A DNA stretch of 14,226 nt from JBJXFY01 sp046155815 (lineage in GTDB: Bacteria > Verrucomicrobiota > Verrucomicrobiia > Limisphaerales > CAIMTB01), in assembly GCA_046155815.1 (NCBI GenBank), contig JBJXFY010000317.1, positions 1 through 14,226 of the forward strand. Direction: 5' to 3'. The position numbers were made by a program, and so were the translations under genes. Shown one piece after another: positions 6,405-13,892 of the stretch. The notes below the pieces were generated by a model. The model made no database searches. It was not told where the DNA came from and saw nothing but the letters and a program-made list of their open reading frames with translations. Within the stretch, counting starts at the first letter, position 1. Each line of letters opens with the position of its first letter.

Positions 6405-7805
6405 ATGTCCCTGCACCGGCTGGCGTGCGTGGTTCTGTTCCTCGGCGGCCTCGTGGCGTCCGCCGCCGCGGAACGGGCGCGGCCCAACCTCGTCTTCATC
6501 CTCGCGGACGACCTCGGCTGGGGCGACCTGGGCTGCTACGGGCAGGCGCGCATCCACACGCCACGGCTGGACCGGATGGCGGCGGAGGGCACGCGCTTCA
6601 CGCAGTTCTACGCCGGCTCGACCGTGTGCGCGCCGTCGCGCAGCGTGCTGATGCAGGGCCTGCACACCGGCCACGGCCGCGTGCGCGGCAACGCCGGCCG
6701 GCAGAACCCGCTCGCCCAATCGCTCCGCGCGGAGGACATCACCGTCGCGCGCGTGCTGCGCGATGCCGGCTACATCACGGCGCTGGTCGGCAAGTGGGGC
6801 CTCGGCGACGCCGTGACCGCGGAGCCGGGGCTGCCGCGGCGGCAGGGTTTTGACCATTTCTTCGGCTACCTGAACCAGCACCACGCGCACAACTACTACC
6901 CCACCTTCCTCTGGCGGAACGAGGAGAAGGTCCGGCTGAGGAACACCGTGCCCAACGAGGACTGGGCCGGCGGCGGCAAGTCCGACAACAAGGCCGAGTA
7001 CAGCCACGACCTCATCATGGCCGAGGCACTGGACTTTATCCGGAACCACCGGGAACAGCCCTTCTTCCTGCTCCTCACGCCGACCGTCCCGCACGCGAAC
7101 AACGAGGCCCGCGCGGAGGGCATGGAGGTGCCCGACCTCGGTGATTACGCCGGCCTGGACTGGCCGCCCGGCAACCGCGGCCACGCCGCCATGATCACCC
7201 GGCTCGACCGCGATGTGGGCCGGCTCCTGGACCTGCTCGCGGAACTGGACCTCGACCGGAACACGATCGTCTTCTTCACCTCGGACAACGGCCCGCACCA
7301 GGAGGGCGGCTTCGACCCGCACTTCAACGACTCGAACGGCCCGCTGCGCGGCATCAAGCGTGACCTGTACGAGGGCGGAATCCGCGTCCCGATGATCGTC
7401 CGGGGGCCGGGCCGCGTGCCCGCCGGCCGCGTGAGCGACGCCGTGTGGTGGGCGGCCGACTTCCTGCCCACCGCCGCGGAACTCGCCGGCACGAAGCCGC
7501 CGCCCGGCCTCGACGGCATGAGCGTCGCGCGGCTGCTGGCGGGCGGGCGCGCGCCGCGGAGCCGACCGCCGCTCTACTGGGAATTCCACGAGGGCGGCTT
7601 CAAGCAGGCGCTGCGCGACGGCCGCTGGAAGGCCGTGCGCCCCGTGCCCGGCGCAGCCTTGGAACTCTACGACCTGCGGACGGACATCAGCGAAACCAAC
7701 AACCTCGCCGCGCGCGAGCCAAGGATCGTCGCGCGAACGGGGAAGATGCTGGCGGAGTCACGCGTGGACTCGCCGGACTGGCCGGTGCCGGCGGCGGCGC
7801 GCTGA
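6405..7805 (+). CDS. Exported type I (formylglycine-dependent) sulfatase
   Basis: 466 residues, usual for arylsulfatase-like enzymes. A signal peptide occupies about 1-22. The metal-binding start NLVFILADDLGWGD (28-41) has Asp35 and Asp36. The maturation motif CAPSR (75-79) contains Cys75, to be converted to formylglycine. Other active-site residues visible are Lys130 (GKWGLG), His230 (PTVPH), Asp294-Asn295 (SDNG) and Lys319. The usual GKWHLG has its His replaced by Gly132, a variant I believe occurs in one sulfatase branch together with the GYLNQHHAHNYYP segment (154-166). It hydrolyses sulfate esters, probably of a sulfated glycan, outside the cytoplasm. The formylglycine-generating enzyme is not in this window. 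The start is set by the signal peptide; there is no strong ribosome-binding site. Confidence 0.95.
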   Translation: MSLHRLACVVLFLGGLVASAAAERARPNLVFILADDLGWGDLGCYGQARIHTPRLDRMAAEGTRFTQFYAGSTVCAPSRSVLMQGLHTGHGRVRGNAGRQNPLAQSLRAEDITVARVLRDAGYITALVGKWGLGDAVTAEPGLPRRQGFDHFFGYLNQHHAHNYYPTFLWRNEEKVRLRNTVPNEDWAGGGKSDNKAEYSHDLIMAEALDFIRNHREQPFFLLLTPTVPHANNEARAEGMEVPDLGDYAGLDWPPGNRGHAAMITRLDRDVGRLLDLLAELDLDRNTIVFFTSDNGPHQEGGFDPHFNDSNGPLRGIKRDLYEGGIRVPMIVRGPGRVPAGRVSDAVWWAADFLPTAAELAGTKPPPGLDGMSVARLLAGGRAPRSRPPLYWEFHEGGFKQALRDGRWKAVRPVPGAALELYDLRTDISETNNLAAREPRIVARTGKMLAESRVDSPDWPVPAAAR

Positions 7806-7823
7806 ACGGGGCAGCGCCGCGCC

Positions 7824-9782
7824 TCACGCACGCAGGCTGGCGCGCACCCACCGGGGGTCGAAGGCGCGGGCGTAGATGCGGTTGCGCACGCGCGCCCGGC
7901 CGCCCTCGAAGCGGATGAGGCCGGCCTGCCGCAGCAACGGCGTCACGCCTTCCAGCTCGTCCTCGGGCACGCCCGCGCGGCTGCGGCGCACGCGCTCGTA
8001 GGCGCGCAGGGCCTCGGCGCGGCGGGCGGGGTCGCCCAGCAGCAGCCGCCGCACGAAGGCCAGATTGTCGTTCTCCTCGCGGCTGGCGGGCCGGAAGAGG
8101 AGGCGTTCGCAGAGGCGGTCAACGCCCGCCGCGCCATGCACGGTGGCGTCCTCGGCGATGGACGAGCAGAGGAGCTGGGTGAGGTACGGATGTCCGGAAG
8201 TCCAGTGGATCACCCGGTCGAGCATCGTGCGCGCCTCGGCGACGGGGCGGTTGAGGCCGGCGGCCAGCGGCCGGGCCTCGCGCGGCGTGAAGTCCACCAG
8301 GTCCAGGCGCCGCCCGACATTGTAGGGGGTGGCGGCAGGGTCGCGCAGCAGCTCGGTGGGGGGCGCGACACCCAGCAGGCAGACGGTGAACCCCGCGAAG
8401 GCCGGGTCTTCCGCCCGGCCGACGTGCGCCCCGCGCAGCGCCGCGAAGAACTCATCCGCGGAGAAGGGCAGGCTCTTCACCGCGTCCAGCTCGTCCACGA
8501 ACAGCACGCAGGGGCGCCCGGCGCGGAGCAGCACCAGTTCGCGAAGCGCGCCGAAGAATCGCTGCACCGGGCTGAGCCGGCGGTGGGCGGCCCAGTAGTC
8601 CTCGAATTCGTCCTCCAGGCGAAGCTGGCGGCCGAGCTTCACCGCCAGGCCGTCGTACCACTGCTCGGCGGTGAGGTTCTGGCCGCCGGCGCTGAGGTCG
8701 AGCAGGGCGACCACGACGCCCTCGCCGCGCAGGCGCTCGGCGGTGCGGACCATGAGGGAGGACTTGCCCATCTGGCGCGAGGTGAGGACGTAGCAGGGCT
8801 CGCCCTGGAGCAGGGCGCGGAGCAGCTCGCCATCGGCGCGGCGCTCGACGTAGGACGGCGCGTCGGAGCTGAGCGTGCCGTCGTGGGCGTAGAAGCGGGC
8901 GCCGCGGCGGCGCAGCTCGCGCAGGCGCTTGCGGGCCAGCGCCGCCTCGAGCCGCGCCAGCAGCAGCCGCGTGCTGCACGGTTTGGGCAGGAAGTCGTCC
9001 GCGCCCAGCTTCACGGCGTGGATCACGGTCTCCGTGTCGTCCAGCGCGGAGAGCATGAGCACCGGCAGGGTGCGGAGCCGCTCGTCAGCCTTGAGGTGGG
9101 CCAGCAGCTCGAGGCCGTCCATGTCCGGCATCACGAGGTCGAGGAGCGCCAGGTCGCAGGGCCGGTCCCGCAGCCGCTCCAACGCGGCCGCGCCCCCGTC
9201 GGCGGCGTCCACCACGCAGCCGTGCCGCGTGAGCTGGCGCACCAGCAGCTCGCGGCTCTCGGGGTGATCGTCCACCACCAGGACGCGCACGCCGTGAAAG
9301 TCCTCGGGCTCGGCGTCGCCCGGCGGCAGCGCGGGCCGGGGCCGCGCGGCGGGCGCATCCGCCGGGACAGAAACCGGGGCTTCGGTGAGGAGGGCCTGCT
9401 CGAGCTTGGCGAGCAGCTCGAACGCAGCTTCGCGGATGCGGCCGAGGTCGCGCAGCGCCGCGGGCTGCCCGGCGGCTTCCGGAGTTTCGCAGAGGATGTC
9501 CGCGTAGCCAATGATGTGGTTGATCGGCGTGCGGATCTCGTGCTGGACGTGGCGGCGCAGCACGTCGGTGAGCGGCGCGCGCGCGGCGGCGAAGTAGTAG
9601 TTCACCAGCGCGAGCACCTGCCGTGCGCCCTGCTCGACGCGGCGCAGGTCCGCGGCCAGCGCGCCCCCGTCCGGCGCGGCGGCCTCCTCCAGCAGCAGCT
9701 CGCAGTAGCCGAGGATGTGGTTGATCGGCGTGCGCAGGTCGTGCCGCAGCGCGGCGAGCCCGTGGACGGGGGAGGGGTTCAT
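7824..9782 (-). CDS. Tandem HisKA phosphoacceptor - receiver - AAA_35 ATPase signalling protein
   Basis: 652 residues with an odd domain order. Two copies of a histidine-kinase dimerisation hairpin come first: HDLRTPINHILGY (14-26, His14) and HEIRTPINHIIGY (81-93, His81), 67 residues apart. After a Pro/Ala linker is a complete receiver domain (165-288) with acidic pair Asp171-Asp172, phospho-Asp215, Ser245 and Lys267. Residues 298-652 match AAA-like domain PF14516: YVERRADGELL, the P-loop SRQMGKSS (335-342), Walker B VLFVDELD (426-433), GVAPPTELLRDPAATPYNVG (471-490), and winged-helix end VRNRIYARAFDPRWV (632-646). No HATPase catalytic domain (N, G1 or G2 box) exists, so it cannot autophosphorylate in the usual way. 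A separate kinase would have to supply phosphate (inference). The protein is cytoplasmic. The start at 9782 is used because the open frame to 10016 runs into the divergent gene. Confidence 0.9.
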   Translation of the reverse strand: MNPSPVHGLAALRHDLRTPINHILGYCELLLEEAAAPDGGALAADLRRVEQGARQVLALVNYYFAAARAPLTDVLRRHVQHEIRTPINHIIGYADILCETPEAAGQPAALRDLGRIREAAFELLAKLEQALLTEAPVSVPADAPAARPRPALPPGDAEPEDFHGVRVLVVDDHPESRELLVRQLTRHGCVVDAADGGAAALERLRDRPCDLALLDLVMPDMDGLELLAHLKADERLRTLPVLMLSALDDTETVIHAVKLGADDFLPKPCSTRLLLARLEAALARKRLRELRRRGARFYAHDGTLSSDAPSYVERRADGELLRALLQGEPCYVLTSRQMGKSSLMVRTAERLRGEGVVVALLDLSAGGQNLTAEQWYDGLAVKLGRQLRLEDEFEDYWAAHRRLSPVQRFFGALRELVLLRAGRPCVLFVDELDAVKSLPFSADEFFAALRGAHVGRAEDPAFAGFTVCLLGVAPPTELLRDPAATPYNVGRRLDLVDFTPREARPLAAGLNRPVAEARTMLDRVIHWTSGHPYLTQLLCSSIAEDATVHGAAGVDRLCERLLFRPASREENDNLAFVRRLLLGDPARRAEALRAYERVRRSRAGVPEDELEGVTPLLRQAGLIRFEGGRARVRNRIYARAFDPRWVRASLRA

Positions 9783-9829
9783 GGCGGCGCGAAACTCGGG
9801 AACGGCGGCGGCAGCATGGCGCGGGGATG

Positions 9830-9894
9830 GGCGGAAAGGGAAGCGTGCGGCGTGCCCCTGCCGCCGGAACTCCGCGGTTCCCCTTTTCCACGCC
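9830..9894. repeat. Imperfect inverted repeat in the divergent intergenic gap
   Basis: GGCGGAAAGGGAA (9830-9842) pairs imperfectly with the purine/pyrimidine mirror at 9878-9894 (TTCCCCTTTTCC then CGCC). Inside lies GGAAC (9866-9870) / GTTCC (9877-9881). It sits between the AAA_35 gene and the metallo-hydrolase gene, where both promoters must be. It could be an operator, but no clear -35/-10 pair was found in the 130-bp gap. Confidence 0.25.
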
Positions 9895-9912
9895 GCCGCG
9901 TAGCCTCCCACC

Positions 9913-11292
9913 ATGCGGATCACAAACCTCAATCCCGCCCATGACATCGGGGCCAGTTCCTGGGCCGTCGAACTCGACGGCTGCCGTCTGCTCATGGACG
10001 CCGGCACGCACCCCAAGCGCGAGGGCCGCGACGCCCTGCCGCTCTATTCGAAGCTGCCGGCCGGTGCGGAGGTGGACGCCATCGCCCTCACCCACTGCCA
10101 CCACGACCACGTCGGCTCGCTGCCCGTGGCCCTGCAGCACTTTCCCAACGCGCACGTCCTGATGACGGAGCTGAGCTACTTCATCGTCGAACGCGTGCTG
10201 CACAACTCGGTGAACGTGATGACGCGCCAGCGCGAGGAGCTGGGCATCCGCGAGTACCCGCTGTACACGCACGACGAGGTGGACGAGATCGCCGCGCTGT
10301 TCCAGGGCTTCCGGTTCGGGCGCGAGATCGAGTGGGCGTCCTTCGCGAAGCTCGACCGCGGCCGGCCCTCGCCCACGCTCGAGTTCCTCGACGCCGGCCA
10401 CACGCTCGGCGCCGCGGGCGTCATGGTGCGCGGCGCGCGGCAGACCCTCTTCAACACCGGCGACGTCTCCTTCACCGACCAGACCCTGCTCAAGGGCGCA
10501 CGCTTCGACGACGTGCAGGCCGACGTGCTGATCATGGAGACGACCCGCGGCGCGAAGGCCACGCCCGCGGGCTACTCGCGCGACGCGGAGATCGCGCGCC
10601 TCGAGGAGGCCATCCTGGCCACGCTCGCCCGCAAGGGCTCGGTGCTCATCCCGGCCTTCGCCCTTGGCCGCACGCAGGAGGTCCTGGCGATCCTCGCCCT
10701 CATGCAGCGGGCGAAGCGCATCCCCCGCCAGCCGATCTACATCGGCGGGCTGGGACGCGTGTTCACGGAAATTTTCGACCTCGAGGCCCACCGGGCGCAC
10801 CGCAACCACAGCAGCCTGCGCCTCACCGAAAGCCTCAACCTCCAGGTCATGGCCAAGAAGGAGCTCGAGGCCATGCGCACCACCGGCGGCCGGATCTACG
10901 TCCTCACTTCGGGCATGATGAACGAGAACACCGCCGCCCACGACCTCGCCCTGCGCTTCGCCGGCGACGAGCGCAACACCATCTGCTTCGTGGGCTACAC
11001 CGATCCCGAGACGCCCGGCGGCCGGCTGCGCGCCGCGAAGCCCGGCGAGGCCTTCTTCTTCAGCCGCGGCGGCGGCGAGCTCACCCGCCACTGCGAGGTG
11101 CTTTCCTTCGACATGACGGGCCACGCGCTGCGCGAGGAGCTGCTCGACTTCGTCGGCGTGGTGGACCCTCGGGCGGTGGTGCTCGGCCACGGGGACGATG
11201 ACGCCCGCGCCTGGTTCGCCGAGCAGATCCTCGCCCGCCACCCCAAGGTGAAGGTGCTTGATCCGGGGCCGGGCGAGACGGTGGAGGTGTGA
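9913..11292 (+). CDS. Beta-CASP metallo-beta-lactamase-fold ribonuclease (CPSF73-like)
   Basis: 459 residues, all family motifs visible. Motif 1 is Asp29 (LLMDAG). Motif 2 is HCHHDH, with His61, His63, Asp65 and His66 binding two zinc ions. Motif 3 is His163 (DAGHTLGAAG) and motif 4 is Asp184 (NTGD). The beta-CASP part has motif A Glu209 (MET), the GRTQE segment (252-256), SGMMNENTAA (333-342), motif B His404 (MTGHA) and motif C His426 (LGHGD). Such proteins are endo- and/or 5'-3' exoribonucleases related to the eukaryotic mRNA 3'-end processing nuclease, and act in the cytoplasm on RNA. No KH domain or C-terminal dimerisation region of the RNase J type is attached. It diverges from the AAA_35 gene with a 130-bp gap and converges on the EIIC gene with 46 bp between stops. 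There is no Shine-Dalgarno sequence. Confidence 0.92.
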   Translation: MRITNLNPAHDIGASSWAVELDGCRLLMDAGTHPKREGRDALPLYSKLPAGAEVDAIALTHCHHDHVGSLPVALQHFPNAHVLMTELSYFIVERVLHNSVNVMTRQREELGIREYPLYTHDEVDEIAALFQGFRFGREIEWASFAKLDRGRPSPTLEFLDAGHTLGAAGVMVRGARQTLFNTGDVSFTDQTLLKGARFDDVQADVLIMETTRGAKATPAGYSRDAEIARLEEAILATLARKGSVLIPAFALGRTQEVLAILALMQRAKRIPRQPIYIGGLGRVFTEIFDLEAHRAHRNHSSLRLTESLNLQVMAKKELEAMRTTGGRIYVLTSGMMNENTAAHDLALRFAGDERNTICFVGYTDPETPGGRLRAAKPGEAFFFSRGGGELTRHCEVLSFDMTGHALREELLDFVGVVDPRAVVLGHGDDDARAWFAEQILARHPKVKVLDPGPGETVEV

Positions 11293-11338
11293 GACGTGCT
11301 GCTCCTGCGCCTCCTTCTGGTCGCCGACCTGCCGGCCC

Positions 11339-12592
11339 TCACGCTTCCGCCGTCCCAGCCGCTTCCGCCCGGAGCCGCTGCCGCTCCGCCGCCTTGGCAA
11401 ACGGCCAATACACCGCCATTGCGATCCCGAGGCTGGCCACGCCCCACACGGCCGCACGCCAGTCGCCGCCGGTCACGAGGTAGTGGCCGATGATCGGTGG
11501 CGTAGTCCACGGGATGTTGACGAAGGGCCGCGCAATGAGGCCCGCGTCCATCAGGACGTAGGTGCCCGCGGTGAGCAGCAGCGCGCTCAGGATGTAGGGC
11601 GCCATCAGCAGCGGGTTCAGCACGATCGGAAAGCCGAAGAAGATCGGCTCGTTGATCTGGAAGACCTGCGTCGGCAACGAGAGCCGCGCGACCTTGCGGT
11701 AGCCCGGCTCCTTTGAGTTCACCATGATCAAGGCCAGCGCGATCGTCGCGCCCGTGCCGCCGACGTTCACGAACGTGGTGAAGAACCCCAGCGCCGTGAT
11801 GTACGGCAGCGGCTCCCCCGCGGCCCGCGCCTCCACGTTCGCCGCGAGGTACTGCAGGAACACCGCGCCCACGAAGGCGTCCAGCGCGTTGTCACCGTTC
11901 ACGCCCACCGACCACAGCAGCGTCACGAGGAACGCGAAGACCAGGATCCCCGGCAGCGTGCCCAGCGCGAAGACCAGCGGCGAAAAGGCCGTCTGCACCG
12001 CCAGGTTCAGGTCGAAGCCCAGCCCGAACCGCAGGCCCCAGAACGCCAGCACCAGCACCGTCATCGGCACCAGCGACACGAACGACTCGGACACCACCGC
12101 CGGCACGCTCGCCGGCAGCCGGATGACGAGGTTCCGGTCGCTGAAGAACTTCAGCGTCCGCACCGCGACCAGCGCCACCACGATGGCGGTGAACAGGCCC
12201 TTGGACCCCAGGCCTTCGCTCACGAGCGTGTGCTCCTGCGGGTCAAGCTGGAGCAGCAGGAAGACGAGCGTGGCGAGGCCGGCGCTGTTCAGCGGGTCCT
12301 GCTTGAACTGCCGGCCCAGCTCGTGGCCGATGGCGAAGCAGACGAACACGGCCAGCAGCCCGAACGTGGCCGACACCGGCAGCTCGAGCAGGGAGAGCCA
12401 GCCGCGCGCCTTCAGCCAGTCCTCCCAGCCCGGCATCGGCAGGTAGGCGAAGACCATGAACAGCCCGCCGATGATCGTCAGCGGCACCACCGCCACCATC
12501 CCGGCGCGGATCGCGGCGAGATAGGGGTTCTCGCTCAGCCGGTTCAGCGGGGCGACGAGGTAGCGGTTGAGCAGCGTTGGCGTCTGGCTCAC
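11339..12592 (-). CDS. PTS EIIC, cellobiose/chitobiose (CelB/ChbC) family, orphan and His-to-Asn variant
   Basis: 417 residues, about ten hydrophobic helices. Family signatures are NPYLAAIRAGMVAVVPLTII (22-41), the LLWSVGVNGDN loop (225-235) and QINEPIFFGFPIVLNP (312-327), whose Glu315 is the conserved sugar-site acid. In the family the loop reads GIHG; its His (His250 in Bacillus cereus ChbC, from memory) lines the substrate site. Here it is Asn232 (codon 11897-11899). No EIIA, EIIB, HPr or glycosidase gene is in the window. The protein may therefore carry an oligosaccharide without phosphorylating it, or use components elsewhere (inference). The start is a GTG at 12590-12592; the next in-frame Met is residue 32, inside the first helix. 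It lies in the inner membrane. Confidence 0.88.
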   Translation of the reverse strand: MSQTPTLLNRYLVAPLNRLSENPYLAAIRAGMVAVVPLTIIGGLFMVFAYLPMPGWEDWLKARGWLSLLELPVSATFGLLAVFVCFAIGHELGRQFKQDPLNSAGLATLVFLLLQLDPQEHTLVSEGLGSKGLFTAIVVALVAVRTLKFFSDRNLVIRLPASVPAVVSESFVSLVPMTVLVLAFWGLRFGLGFDLNLAVQTAFSPLVFALGTLPGILVFAFLVTLLWSVGVNGDNALDAFVGAVFLQYLAANVEARAAGEPLPYITALGFFTTFVNVGGTGATIALALIMVNSKEPGYRKVARLSLPTQVFQINEPIFFGFPIVLNPLLMAPYILSALLLTAGTYVLMDAGLIARPFVNIPWTTPPIIGHYLVTGGDWRAAVWGVASLGIAMAVYWPFAKAAERQRLRAEAAGTAEA

Positions 12593-12677
12593 GGGCGGGG
12601 AGGATTGACGGCCGTTGCAGCGAGGTCACGCTGGAACGCCGTCGCGGTGCGGATCGGAGCCGGACGCGCCAGTATGC

Positions 12678-12696
12678 TGTCGGCATCCTGCCGGCA
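12678..12696. repeat. Short hairpin repeat (REP-like)
   Basis: TGTCGGCA (12678-12685) and TGCCGGCA (12689-12696) are inverted copies with one mismatch (a G-T pair in RNA) around loop TCC. The GC-rich flanks resemble scattered intergenic hairpin repeats. It lies in the 257-bp divergent gap between the EIIC gene and the low-GC gene. I saw no convincing promoter pair in that gap. Confidence 0.4.
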
Positions 12697-12747
12697 CCGG
12701 CCCACGCGAGAGGCCGACGGCCGCATGCCCCTTTTGGGCGAGCGTCA

Positions 12748-12762
12748 GCAAGCGCAGCGCGA
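12748..12762 (+). repeat. 15-bp direct repeat, left copy
   Basis: GCAAGCGCAGCGCGA here is identical to 13831-13845. The two copies flank the low-GC gene. Outside the core the left copy (AGCGTCA...TAGCGTTTTTC) only partly resembles the right one, as expected for a decayed member of a dispersed repeat family. Confidence 0.6.
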
Positions 12763-12849
12763 TAGCGTTTTTCAGGGCGGGCCTTGCCTCCTTGCGCAAG
12801 CCCTCAACGGGGCTGGACAGGGCCGGGGCGTGCGTCAAGGCTGGCTCAA

Positions 12850-13794
12850 GTGAAGGGTTTGCTGGCCAGAATGCTGCCCCTCGTGGTTGTCCTTGTGGCG
12901 ACCACTTTCTTCGTTCGGCCTTCGCAGGCCGACATCCCCATCTCTGACGAGGCCGCGCTCCAGTGGGGCGCGACCAATAGTCAGGATATGTGGATCACGG
13001 TGTATCAGGCCAAGACCGACGGCGGTGAGTGGCCCGTGATGGCCAGCGTGGTAGTGGACTTTGACAAGGGTCAGAGTCTCGAGAATCTTGAAGCAATGGT
13101 TTTGCTTCAGGTGAACCTCGCGGTGGCGACTGTTGCCACCAACACCCACCCTCGGTTTGATAAGGAGGGGGTGTTTGGAGCTATAGTCTCAACCTTCGCC
13201 TTTTGGGGAAATGCCACGTGGGAGCAACTGCGCTTCCACGAACAGAATCTCCGCCTGACTTTTCAGGATGGTGAGTGGGTTGCTCCGCATGTTGCGGAGA
13301 CTCCACTGGAAACTGAAAGGTTCCAGTACATCCATCACCCGAATCTTGTGACTCGATTTCTGGTAACGGATCAGAGCGGGTTCAAGTATGACTCTAACAA
13401 GCATAATCCGAACCCGCGCGGAAAGGCCTCTTTTTCGAAGCTCTACAACGCTTGGCTTGTAGATCAAAACTACCGTAGAACAGCCCAAGGTCTCAAGGTA
13501 GAGATTTGGGATGAGACTGGGTACCACCAGTACGATGGTACTGGAATGGAGCGCCACCTACGGGCCAGCATCGCCGACGGGCGGGTCTTGATCCACGAGG
13601 GGCCGCGGGGCGTGCCCGTGCAGGTGGCCTTCGCCGCGTCCGTGGCCGGGCTCCGTGACCCGCAGTCCGTGACGCTCTCGGAACCGTTCCAACTGTCCGG
13701 GACGCCCGTGGCCATCCCCTTCCCCGCAACGCTGCCCGGCCCTCACGCCTTCGCCTTGCCCTTCTTCCTCCCGCCCCCCGCCACGGCGGAATAG
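12850..13794 (+). CDS. Exported protein of unknown function with mosaic base composition
   Basis: 314 residues from GTG 12850; no family recognised. The N-terminus (MKGLLARMLPLVVVLVATTF, then FVRPSQA) is a signal peptide cut probably after QA, so the mature protein starts DIPISDEAAL. ATG 12871 is another possible start; GTG is preferred because it supplies the Lys/Arg n-region and has AAGG nine bases upstream. The mature part is rich in aromatic residues (WGNATWEQLRFHEQNLRL, 120-137) and has no cysteines, repeats or membrane helices. It ends in a Pro/Phe-rich tail. By hand count the coding sequence is 47-53% G+C over 13321-13560 and 78% over 13561-13620, an abrupt change while the frame stays open. 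The first two thirds may come from transfer or recombination (inference). It is flanked by 15-bp repeats. Confidence 0.7.
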   Translation: MKGLLARMLPLVVVLVATTFFVRPSQADIPISDEAALQWGATNSQDMWITVYQAKTDGGEWPVMASVVVDFDKGQSLENLEAMVLLQVNLAVATVATNTHPRFDKEGVFGAIVSTFAFWGNATWEQLRFHEQNLRLTFQDGEWVAPHVAETPLETERFQYIHHPNLVTRFLVTDQSGFKYDSNKHNPNPRGKASFSKLYNAWLVDQNYRRTAQGLKVEIWDETGYHQYDGTGMERHLRASIADGRVLIHEGPRGVPVQVAFAASVAGLRDPQSVTLSEPFQLSGTPVAIPFPATLPGPHAFALPFFLPPPATAE

Positions 13795-13820
13795 CCGCCT
13801 TTGTTCCGGGACACGTCGTG

Positions 13821-13853
13821 GAGTGCGCCGGCAAGCGCAGCGCGACGGCACTC
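13821..13853 (+). repeat. Hairpin repeat with right copy of the 15-bp direct repeat
   Basis: GAGTGC (13821-13826) and GCACTC (13848-13853) are perfect inverted arms, extendable to eight pairs with a two-base bulge. They enclose GCAAGCGCAGCGCGA (13831-13845), the same 15 bases as at 12748-12762. It fills most of the 98-bp gap between convergent genes and may serve as a transcript-end hairpin for either. It resembles a REP-type dispersed element. Confidence 0.55.
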
Positions 13854-13892
13854 TCACTCCAAGACACGGCCCAGCCCGCGCGGATGCCGGCA

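Noticed and set aside
6144..7589. 481-codon minus-strand frame over the sulfatase
   Set aside because: It is a shadow of the sulfatase, whose catalytic motifs are all intact on the other strand.
8136..9944. 602-codon plus-strand frame over the AAA_35 gene
   Set aside because: It is antisense to a gene with many exact family motifs and has low-complexity His/Gln/Glu/Arg composition with no domain.
9783..10016. Longer AAA_35 protein starting at 10016
   Set aside because: It would overlap the divergent ribonuclease gene by about 100 bases, and the added residues have no domain.
11293..11338. Bidirectional terminator between the convergent ribonuclease and EIIC genes
   Set aside because: I looked for a stem with a T-run in these 46 bases and found none.
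9085..11457. 790-codon minus-strand frame over the ribonuclease gene
   Set aside because: It covers two better supported genes in other frames, and its sequence is repetitive and charged with no motif.
12791..12800. Perfect 10-bp palindrome CTTGCGCAAG
   Set aside because: It is short and GC-rich, with no nearby promoter or second copy to support an operator; chance is sufficient.
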